DNA of 46,576 nt from the NCBI RefSeq assembly GCF_020164485.1, contig NZ_JAIQZA010000035.1:1-46576 (forward strand). Direction: 5' to 3'. The position numbers and the translations under genes are program-made. How positions within the stretch are numbered: position 1 is the stretch's first letter; the number at the start of each line of letters is the position of its first letter. Positions 40,383-46,576 of this stretch are shown here, piece after piece. The notes beneath the pieces were generated by a model. The model made no database searches and was not told the DNA's origin. It saw only the letters and a list, made by a program, of their open reading frames with translations. Source of the stretch: Salegentibacter tibetensis (lineage in GTDB: Bacteria; Bacteroidota; Bacteroidia; Flavobacteriales; Flavobacteriaceae).

Positions 40383-41191
40383 TGAATTATAAGATCGTTT
40401 TTTCAGACATAGATGGAACTTTATTAAACCACGACAGGGTATTGTCTCCCGCCACGATTTCAACCATAAAAGAGTTAAAAGATAGATTGCCATTTGTTCT
40501 AATTTCAGCAAGAATGCCGGCAGCAATGCGCCACCTTCAAGCCGATCTCGCCATAGAAAACCAACCCATAATTTGCTATAACGGCGGATTAATTCTGATA
40601 GACGGCTTGGCAGTAAGTTCTACTGAAATTCCCCTCAATACAATTGAAAGCCTTTGCGACTTCAATAAAAGCATGAATTGCCATTTAAGTCTCTATCATA
40701 GTGACGAATGGTATGTCCCTCAACACGATCAATGGGCGGCCAGGGAAGAAAACAATACAAAAGTGAAGCCCGAGCTAAGATCTAACCGGGAAGTGGTTTC
40801 AGAATGGAAGCAAGAGAACAAAGGTGCACATAAAATAATGGCGATGGGAGATGAAGCCCATATAGATGCTATTAAAGATTATTTAGTGCAAGAATTCCCC
40901 AACCAGCTTCATTTATATAGGTCAAAACCAACTTATCTTGAAATTGCCAACAAAGAGATCTCAAAACTTACGGCAATTAAATTTTTATTGAAAAATCACT
41001 TCAAAATCACCACGGAGGAAACCATCGCTTTTGGAGATAACTATAATGATGTAGAAATGATAAAGGGCGTAGGAATGGGCGTTGCCGTGGGTAATGCAAG
41101 AAAAGAGGTTCTGGAAGTGGCAAATATCGTAACCCAAAGTGGAAAGGAAGACGGCGTTGCCAACAGCTTAAAAGAATTGTTCAAAATCTAA
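40382..41191 (+). CDS. Cof-type HAD-IIB phosphatase
   Basis: A 269-residue HAD hydrolase with a C2-type cap. Motif I is FSDIDGTLL with the nucleophile Asp9 and Asp11; motif II is LISARM; motif III Lys lies in NKEISKLTAIKFL; motif IV is AFGDNYNDVEMI. Such enzymes dephosphorylate sugar phosphates or flavin/pyridoxal phosphates. It overlaps the ribbon-helix-helix gene by one base and is the last gene of the SPFH operon. No terminator hairpin is evident in the 74 bases before the next gene. Confidence 0.92.
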   Translation: MNYKIVFSDIDGTLLNHDRVLSPATISTIKELKDRLPFVLISARMPAAMRHLQADLAIENQPIICYNGGLILIDGLAVSSTEIPLNTIESLCDFNKSMNCHLSLYHSDEWYVPQHDQWAAREENNTKVKPELRSNREVVSEWKQENKGAHKIMAMGDEAHIDAIKDYLVQEFPNQLHLYRSKPTYLEIANKEISKLTAIKFLLKNHFKITTEETIAFGDNYNDVEMIKGVGMGVAVGNARKEVLEVANIVTQSGKEDGVANSLKELFKI

Positions 41192-41265
41192 AAATAGGAT
41201 TGCTTTAAATCTTTAAAAAGAGTTTAAGAAAAATCGTATTTTGGCGCCGCCTATAAAAATTCTCC

Positions 41266-42531
41266 ATGGAAGATACACCGGTTTTCACCAATGATGCTAT
41301 AGTTTTTGGACTTCTAATGCTCGCTTTGGGATTTGTGTTTTATACCTCTTCCAAAAAAGAAGGCTTCTGGAAAAAATTCTATGGCATAGTGCCGGCGCTT
41401 TTAATGTGTTATTTAATTCCGGCGATATTCAATTCCCTGGGATTAATAGACGATGGCACTTCACAACTTTATTTTGTAGCAAGTAGATACCTGTTACCGG
41501 CCGCCCTGGTGCTAATGACCTTGAGTATAGACCTGAAAGCTATCTTTAACCTGGGTCCTAAAGCGCTTATTATGTTTTTTGCAGGTACGGTAGGAATTAT
41601 TCTTGGAGGCCCTTTAGCCATTATAATTGTTTCAGCTATATCCCCCGAAACCATTGGCGGCGCTGGCCCCGATGCTATTTGGCGTGGTCTCTCTACTATT
41701 GCCGGTAGTTGGATTGGTGGCGGAGCCAACCAGGCCGCAATGCTGGAAATATACGAATACAACCCCGATCTTTACGGCGGCATGGTCCTGGTAGATATTG
41801 TAGTTGCCAACCTGCTTATGGCCGGATTATTAATGGGAATTGGCAAGACTGAAAAAATTGATAAATGGCTAAAAGCCGATAATTCAGCAATTACCGAACT
41901 GAAAAACAAAGTGTCAAATTATGCGGCCAGTGTAACCAGAAATCCAAGTTTACCGGATTATATGATCATGCTTGCTCTTGCTTTTGTAACCGTAGGAATT
42001 GCCCATTGGGGAGCCGATGAAATTTCAGTTTACCTGTCTTCAAATTTTGAGATTTTTAATGATAGTAAAAGTGCTCTTTCCTCGTTTTCATCTTCTTTCT
42101 TCTGGATGATTACCATAGCAACTGCTATTGGAATAGGCCTATCTTTCACCAAATTTAAAACATACGAAGGTGCGGGAGCCAGTAAACTTGGCAGCATCTT
42201 TATTTATATCCTGGTAGCCACCATAGGGATGAAAATGGACCTGGGGATGGTTTTCGATAACCCGGGACTAATCGGCATCGGACTTATATGGATGTCTATA
42301 CACGTTATTTTTCTCTTTGTTACTGCTAAACTTATTAAAGCACCTTACTTTTTCCTGGCAGTGGGAAGCCAGGCGAACGTAGGAGGTGCAGCTTCGGCAC
42401 CGGTAGTGGCCGCAGCATTTCACCCATCACTTGCAACTGTAGGTGTTTTACTTGCAGTTTTTGGATATGTAGTTGGAACTTACGGCGCAATTCTTACTAC
42501 TATTTTAATGCAAATCGCCGCCGGGAGTTAG
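41266..42531 (+). CDS. DUF819-family membrane protein
   Basis: A 421-residue integral membrane protein with about eleven hydrophobic segments, of the DUF819 (YjcL-like) family, which is transporter-like but unassigned. Typical segments are SRYLLPAALVLMTLSIDLKAIF, WRGLSTIAGSWIGGGANQAAM (a glycine-rich loop like a transport site) and VGSQANVGGAASAPVVAAAFHP near the end, which reads as the inverted-repeat counterpart of the first loop. The internal symmetry suggests two repeats of five helices, as in many secondary transporters. Substrate unknown. It is followed 52 bases later by the lipoprotein gene. Confidence 0.88.
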   Translation: MEDTPVFTNDAIVFGLLMLALGFVFYTSSKKEGFWKKFYGIVPALLMCYLIPAIFNSLGLIDDGTSQLYFVASRYLLPAALVLMTLSIDLKAIFNLGPKALIMFFAGTVGIILGGPLAIIIVSAISPETIGGAGPDAIWRGLSTIAGSWIGGGANQAAMLEIYEYNPDLYGGMVLVDIVVANLLMAGLLMGIGKTEKIDKWLKADNSAITELKNKVSNYAASVTRNPSLPDYMIMLALAFVTVGIAHWGADEISVYLSSNFEIFNDSKSALSSFSSSFFWMITIATAIGIGLSFTKFKTYEGAGASKLGSIFIYILVATIGMKMDLGMVFDNPGLIGIGLIWMSIHVIFLFVTAKLIKAPYFFLAVGSQANVGGAASAPVVAAAFHPSLATVGVLLAVFGYVVGTYGAILTTILMQIAAGS

Positions 42532-42583
42532 TTTAAAATCGAAAATTATAAGATATTTGCCGCCTAAATCAGAAACCTGAAAA

Positions 42584-43345
42584 ATGAAAAAAATTAGCAT
42601 TCTTTTACTGGCTGTTATTGCCCTTAGTTCCTGTAACAATAAAGAAAGCAACCTTGTCGTAAATGCCAATATTGAAGGCCTTAAAAAAGGAACCGTTTAT
42701 CTTCAAAAGATAGATGACACCCTTATGGTAGACCTTGATTCAGTAGTAGTAAACGGTAATGCGAATATAAGTCTGGAAACTTTTATTGAAAGTCCGCAGG
42801 TCATGTTCCTTTATCTTAAAAAAGTTGATAACTCCCAGTATGACGATCGCATAGATTTCTTTGCTGAGGAAGGTGAAGTAACTATCAACACCACTTTAGA
42901 GAATTTTGTGACAGATGCAGAAATAACCGGTGCCAAAAACCAGGAAAAGCTGGTAGAATATCGCACAATGATGCAACGCTTTAATGATAAAAACCTGGAG
43001 CTTATTCAGCAAAATTTTGAAGCACAACGGGACGAGGATGAAGAGAAATTGATAGCTATAGATAAGCAATATGAAAGCCTGCTTAAAAGAAAATATCTCT
43101 ATACCGTTAATTTCGCGATCAATAATAAGGACCTGGAAGTAGCTCCATATTTGGCACTTTCTGAAGTGTTTGATGCCAACATTAAATATTTAGATACTAT
43201 CTATAATTCTTTAGAACCCAAAGTGAAAAAATCGCTTTATGGTAAAGAATTAAAAGATTTCCTAAAAGAAAGAAAAGCTGAAGAAAAAGAAATTGAAAAC
43301 ATTCAGCCTGAAGATATTGATGAAAACACAGAAGACGTAAGTTAA
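42584..43345 (+). CDS. DUF4369-domain lipoprotein
   Basis: A 253-residue lipoprotein with signal ending IALSSC, Cys17 being the anchor. Residues about 23-125 are the DUF4369 beta domain (VVNANIEGLKKGTVYLQKIDD and VDLDSVVVNGNANISLET), usually fused to thioredoxin-like domains in Bacteroidota. Here the thioredoxin domain is missing: residues 130-253 are instead helical and very rich in Glu, Lys and Gln, ending in a strongly acidic tail (EIENIQPEDIDENTEDVS). So it may be a partner or a truncated-architecture member. A terminator follows at 43370-43399. Confidence 0.87.
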   Translation: MKKISILLLAVIALSSCNNKESNLVVNANIEGLKKGTVYLQKIDDTLMVDLDSVVVNGNANISLETFIESPQVMFLYLKKVDNSQYDDRIDFFAEEGEVTINTTLENFVTDAEITGAKNQEKLVEYRTMMQRFNDKNLELIQQNFEAQRDEDEEKLIAIDKQYESLLKRKYLYTVNFAINNKDLEVAPYLALSEVFDANIKYLDTIYNSLEPKVKKSLYGKELKDFLKERKAEEKEIENIQPEDIDENTEDVS

Positions 43346-43369
43346 AGCAGCTTCAGTTTTATTAAATTT

Positions 43370-43404
43370 AAAGCCCGTAGTTCTCAAATTCCGGGCTTTT
43401 TTTA
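43370..43404 (+). terminator. Rho-independent terminator after the DUF4369 gene
   Basis: An 8-bp stem (AAAGCCCG at 43370-43377 with CGGGCTTT at 43392-43399), a 14-base loop and a T run. Confidence 0.8.
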
Positions 43405-43480
43405 TCCATTCATCCCTAATAAAAAAGGCATTTTATCTATATTTCCGCAATAAAAACTTATACTTGTTGTCGCATTAAGC

Positions 43481-43493
43481 GTAATAGTATTAC
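43481..43493. promoter_or_regulatory. Short palindrome upstream of the OFA transporter gene
   Basis: GTAATA-G-TATTAC is a perfect 13-base palindrome ending 22 bases before the ATG. It could be an operator, but it is short and AT-rich, so chance is plausible. Confidence 0.25.
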
Positions 43494-43515
43494 AAGCTTG
43501 AAAAATTCCTTATAG

Positions 43516-44790
43516 ATGAATCCTACTATGAAAAACCGATGGCTAATAGCCGCTTCGGCAGTTTTTATTCATATTTCCATTGGTGCAGCATATGCCTACA
43601 GTGTTTACACCCAGCCCCTTGTTGAAAGCAAAGGTTGGTCTTTGGCTTCAGTTACCACAGCATTTACAATAATGATGGTTTTAGGTGGTGGTTCTGCAGC
43701 TTTATTCGGGAAATTTGTAGAAAGGAGCGGACCCAGGAAATCGGCTATGTTAGCTGCTGTTTTATTTGGTTTAGGCCAGGCCGGTTCAGGATTCGCTATT
43801 TCTATGGATTCTTTAACGGGATTTTTACTCTCTTATGGATTATTAAGCGGACTCGGGCTTGGGATTGGTTATATATCACCCGTTTCAACATTGGTAAAAT
43901 GGTTTCCAGACAAAAGGGGTTTAGCAACCGGAATGGCAGTTCTGGGGTTTGGTACCGGTGCTTTAATAACGGCTCCCGTTGCTGCCAGCCTAATAGAATC
44001 TATAGGGCTTAGCTTTACCTTTTACATTTTAGGAGCTTCCTATTTTATTTTAATGATGCTGGGCGCTTCTTATATTGCCCCACCGCCAAAAGACTGGATG
44101 CCGGCAGGAATGAAAGCACAAGTTAAAGCCGGAACCAGGAAAATAAAAAGAGACTTAACCCAGGCAACTTCAGGTGAAGCGGTTAAAACCAAACATTTTT
44201 GGATGCTCTGGACGATGATGCTTATAAATACCAGCGCCGGAATTATGATGATCTCTGTAGCTTCCCCAATGGCCCAGAATATTGTAGGCCTATCCGCAGG
44301 CGCAGCGGCTACTATGGTTGGTATCATGGGAATATTTAATGGCGGTGGAAGATTAGGTTGGGCTGCGGCTTCAGATTATATTTCACGTCCAAAGGTTTTT
44401 ATTATCTTCTTCGTAATTCAGCTCGTTGCTTTTATCACATTGCCTATAATCACCAGCGCGTTTATCTTCCAAATCTTTATTTTCCTTGTGGTTAGTTGTT
44501 ACGGTGGTGGGTTTTCTAACCTTCCTGCTTTTATAGGCGATCTCTTCGGAACTAAAGAACTTGGTGCAATTCACGGTTATCTCCTTACAACCTGGTCTTT
44601 AGGAGGCCTCATTGGTCCTACCCTGGTTTCACAAATCTATACGAGAACAGGAAGTTACATTCCGGTGTTTTATGTTTTTACAGCGCTAATCATTATCGCA
44701 TTAATCATTAGTTTATTGCTAAACCGAAGTGTTGGAAAAGTTAGAGCTGAGCATAAAAAAGTTCAGTATAAAGCTACCACATCAGATTAA
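43516..44790 (+). CDS. MFS transporter, OFA (oxalate/formate antiporter) family
   Basis: A 424-residue twelve-helix major facilitator. The OFA pattern is visible: IGAAYAYSVYTQPLVESKGW at the start, GKFVERSGPRKSAM (the MFS loop 2-3 motif), GLGLGIGYISPVSTLVKWFPDKRGLATGMAVLGFG, and in the second half GIFNGGGRLGWAAASDYISRPK. The family moves small carboxylates such as oxalate, formate, lactate or pyruvate, so the substrate cannot be assigned. The ATG at 43516 is used; an ATG at 43528 would also fit. It is preceded by a short palindrome and followed 94 bases later by mqo, another carboxylate-related gene. Confidence 0.9.
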   Translation: MNPTMKNRWLIAASAVFIHISIGAAYAYSVYTQPLVESKGWSLASVTTAFTIMMVLGGGSAALFGKFVERSGPRKSAMLAAVLFGLGQAGSGFAISMDSLTGFLLSYGLLSGLGLGIGYISPVSTLVKWFPDKRGLATGMAVLGFGTGALITAPVAASLIESIGLSFTFYILGASYFILMMLGASYIAPPPKDWMPAGMKAQVKAGTRKIKRDLTQATSGEAVKTKHFWMLWTMMLINTSAGIMMISVASPMAQNIVGLSAGAAATMVGIMGIFNGGGRLGWAAASDYISRPKVFIIFFVIQLVAFITLPIITSAFIFQIFIFLVVSCYGGGFSNLPAFIGDLFGTKELGAIHGYLLTTWSLGGLIGPTLVSQIYTRTGSYIPVFYVFTALIIIALIISLLLNRSVGKVRAEHKKVQYKATTSD

Positions 44791-44862
44791 ACACTAGTTA
44801 GAGATTGTTTAAAACCCACTAGCTTTAATATTTTATTGGCTAAGATTGGCTTTGTCTTTTTC

Positions 44863-44870
44863 TAAATTTG
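44863..44870 (+). promoter_or_regulatory. Candidate -7 box (TAAATTTG) of mqo
   Basis: An exact TAnnTTTG match 14 bases before the ATG at 44885. No ideally spaced TTTG lies upstream. It argues that translation does not begin at the in-frame TTG at 44846. Confidence 0.45.
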
Positions 44871-44884
44871 AGAAAAAGCAGGCT

Positions 44885-46387
44885 ATGAATCAAAAAGTAC
44901 TCGAAGAAAATAACTACGATCTTATTTGCGTAGGCGGTGGCATAATGAGCGCGACCCTCACATTAATGCTGAAATTAATCGATCCCAAACTTAAAATAAT
45001 CATTTTTGAAAAGTTAAGTGAGGTTGCAAAAGAAAGTTCAGCTGCCTGGAATAATGCCGGAACCGGGCATTCAGCGCTTTGTGAACTCAACTATACTCCA
45101 GAAAGACCCGATGGCAGCATTGATATTAGCAAAGCAATTGAAATTTTTAGTCAATTTGAAACCAGCAAGCAGTTCTGGGCCTATCTCGTCGAGCAAAAAC
45201 TTATTAAGGACCCTCAACATTTTATTCATTCGGTTCCTCATCACAGCTGGGTTACAGGAGAAAATAATATTAATTTCCTAAAAAAAAGATTTGAAGCTCT
45301 TACAGAAACTTCAATGTTTGAAGAAATGAAATTTTCTGAAGATCCGGCTATATTACAAGAGTGGTTTCCTCTAATCACTGAAGGAAGAGAGAATGAGAAA
45401 ATGGCCGGAACCCGAATGGAAATAGGTACGGAAGTGAATTTTGGAAGCTTAACAAGACAATATTTTAAGATTCTGGAAGAACAATTTGATGTTCCGGTTT
45501 TAAGAAATCATGATGTACTGGATGTTGATCCCGATGAAACCCTTGAATGGACCATTGAAGCTCAAAATCTGGATAACGGAAAAGTAACGTATTACGATGC
45601 AGAACACGTATTCATTGGGGCCGGCGGAGGCGCACTTCCCTTATTACAGAAAGTTGAAATTGACGAAAAAGACGGCTATGGTGGTTTCCCCGTTGACGGC
45701 CAATGGTTGGTTTGCAAAAACAGGGAAGTGATAGAAGAACACTCAGGTAAAGTTTACAGTAAAGCGGGACCAGATGCGCCACCCATGTCCACTCCTCACC
45801 TGGATACACGGTATATAAATGGAAAGAAAGAATTACTTTTTGGCCCTTTTGCAGGATTCACCACTAAATTTTTAATAGAAGGATCAAAAATGGACCTTCC
45901 AAAGAGTATAAATAAAGAGAATATTCCTTCTATGTGGGGAGTTTTCTGGCATAATTTACCGCTCACTAAATATCTTATGAAGCAGGTGACAATGGATCAC
46001 GGAGATCGAATGGAAGAACTTAGGGTTTTTATTAAGAATGCAAAAGCAGAAGACTGGGAATTAAAAGTAGCAGGCAAGCGGGTTCAAATCATCAAAAAAG
46101 ATGAAGAGCAGGGCGGAGTTTTAGAATTCGGAACAGATGTAGTACACAGCAAAGATGGTTCTGTCACCGCATTATTGGGCGCTTCCCCCGGGGCTTCGGT
46201 TGCAGTTTCCATAATGTTAGAAGTAATAAATATCGCCTTCCCTGAAAAAGTTACTTCGCAAGAATGGCAACAAAAACTTTCAAAAATGATTCCGTTCTGG
46301 AATAAGAATATTGAGGGGAATAAAAGCCAATTTAAAAAAGTACAGGCGAATTCTTCTAAAAAGCTAGAATTAGATGTTCTGCATTAA
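44885..46387 (+). CDS. mqo: Malate:quinone oxidoreductase
   Basis: A 500-residue membrane-associated FAD enzyme that oxidises malate to oxaloacetate and passes electrons to menaquinone. The FAD-binding GGGIMSATL is at residues 17-25, followed by SAAWNNAGTGHSALCELNYTP, the strict family segment, and later GAGGGALPLLQKVEI and the C-terminal LLGASPGASVAVSIMLEV. Length is normal. The ATG at 44885 is preferred over a TTG at 44846, which would add 13 residues before the family start and lies upstream of the promoter box. The gene links to menA at the other end of the window only through quinone use, not position. Confidence 0.95.
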   Translation: MNQKVLEENNYDLICVGGGIMSATLTLMLKLIDPKLKIIIFEKLSEVAKESSAAWNNAGTGHSALCELNYTPERPDGSIDISKAIEIFSQFETSKQFWAYLVEQKLIKDPQHFIHSVPHHSWVTGENNINFLKKRFEALTETSMFEEMKFSEDPAILQEWFPLITEGRENEKMAGTRMEIGTEVNFGSLTRQYFKILEEQFDVPVLRNHDVLDVDPDETLEWTIEAQNLDNGKVTYYDAEHVFIGAGGGALPLLQKVEIDEKDGYGGFPVDGQWLVCKNREVIEEHSGKVYSKAGPDAPPMSTPHLDTRYINGKKELLFGPFAGFTTKFLIEGSKMDLPKSINKENIPSMWGVFWHNLPLTKYLMKQVTMDHGDRMEELRVFIKNAKAEDWELKVAGKRVQIIKKDEEQGGVLEFGTDVVHSKDGSVTALLGASPGASVAVSIMLEVINIAFPEKVTSQEWQQKLSKMIPFWNKNIEGNKSQFKKVQANSSKKLELDVLH

Positions 46388-46493
46388 TCATCCATTTTAG
46401 AAACAAATTGATCCAAAATACCTGAAAACAAAAAACCTCTCAAAAAAATGAGGGCACTGAAAAAGTCCCTGAAGAAATTGAATTAAAGTGAGT

Positions 46494-46537
46494 AAAAAGG
46501 AGTAGAAGCCGTAGTGTTTTTACTCCTTTTTTCGTAT
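46494..46537 (+). terminator. Rho-independent terminator-like hairpin
   Basis: An 11-bp perfect stem (AAAAAGGAGTA at 46494-46504 with TACTCCTTTTT at 46521-46531), a 16-base loop and a T-rich end. It lies 107 bases after the mqo stop and could serve mqo or a gene converging from beyond the window. The bases between hold only a weak GAGG hairpin; no gene is seen. Confidence 0.7.
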
Positions 46538-46576
46538 TTTAAATGCTGATTAACCGCGACTTATATATGTTATTGC

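Noticed and set aside
40215-41191. A toxin-antitoxin pair formed by the RHH protein and the HAD phosphatase
   Set aside because: The HAD protein is a standard Cof-type phosphatase, not a known toxin type, and the RHH gene sits inside a metabolic-looking operon.
43635-44012. A 125-codon frame inside the OFA transporter gene
   Set aside because: It is a shifted frame of a membrane protein, rich in Trp, Arg and Phe; the transporter motifs are unambiguous in the main frame.
46425-46465. A terminator hairpin just after mqo (CCTCTC / GAGGG)
   Set aside because: The pairing is imperfect and no T run follows; the hairpin at 46494-46531 is much better.

Overview
The window is an AT-rich chromosomal segment from a member of the Bacteroidota, most likely a marine-type Flavobacteriaceae (Gramella / Salegentibacter / Zunongwangia-like; the genus is an inference). 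The signs are Bacteroidota-type families (DUF4369 and DUF4136 lipoproteins, DUF7935, DUF2945, periplasmic-TPR hybrid histidine kinase, S1/P1 nuclease, Mqo), relaxed lipoboxes, and several TAnnTTTG-type -7 promoter boxes close to start codons. It carries 41 complete protein genes plus one gene cut by the left edge. I see no rRNA, tRNA, CRISPR array, prophage or complete insertion sequence, and no gene-free stretch longer than 300 bases.

Layout. 1-2121: edge of a possible IS110-type transposase gene, then menA and holA on the minus strand. 2198-4582: a restriction-nuclease-fold protein overlapping a family 2 glycosyltransferase, then an OmpA-like lipoprotein. 4659-8885 (minus): alpha/beta hydrolase, Sua5/YciO-type protein, DUF2945 protein, UvrD-type helicase. 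9044-13006 (plus): a tight operon of exported DsrE protein, exported M20 amidohydrolase, membrane-anchored FMN glutamate-synthase-domain protein and DUF7935 protein. 13003-16946 (minus): two tandem patatin-like phospholipases and an M1 aminopeptidase. 17067-22885 (plus): recG, a TPR protein and pheT. 23052-24321 (minus): DUF4136 lipoprotein and fasciclin protein. 24545-25798: three small or uncharacterised genes. 25889-26899: fabH-like KAS III. 27037-29493: exported S9D-type peptidase. 29773-31779 (minus): TetR regulator and AarF/UbiB kinase. 32004-33890: htpG. 34096-36309 (minus): hybrid sensor kinase. 36446-37392: DoxX-like protein and AlkB. 37450-38232 (minus): S1/P1 nuclease. 38395-41191: SPFH protein, alpha/beta hydrolase, 55-residue ribbon-helix-helix protein and HAD phosphatase. 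41266-46387: DUF819 transporter-like protein, DUF4369 lipoprotein, OFA-type MFS transporter and malate:quinone oxidoreductase.

Most genes are housekeeping (menaquinone synthesis, clamp loading, repair helicases, Phe-tRNA charging, chaperone, fatty acid initiation, malate oxidation) mixed with exported hydrolases typical of the group. The clearest structure not explained by genes is a family of three 126-149 bp palindromic, MITE/REP-like repeats at 22896-23030, 29518-29666 and 33913-34038, each starting 10-24 bp after the stop codon of pheT, the S9 peptidase and htpG. Other points of interest are a candidate TetR operator, the DsrE-M20-GltS-DUF7935 operon, the SPFH-to-HAD operon with its tiny DNA-binding protein, and a three-gene cluster of unknown function. 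I did not find convincing evidence of a large new system such as a defence island.
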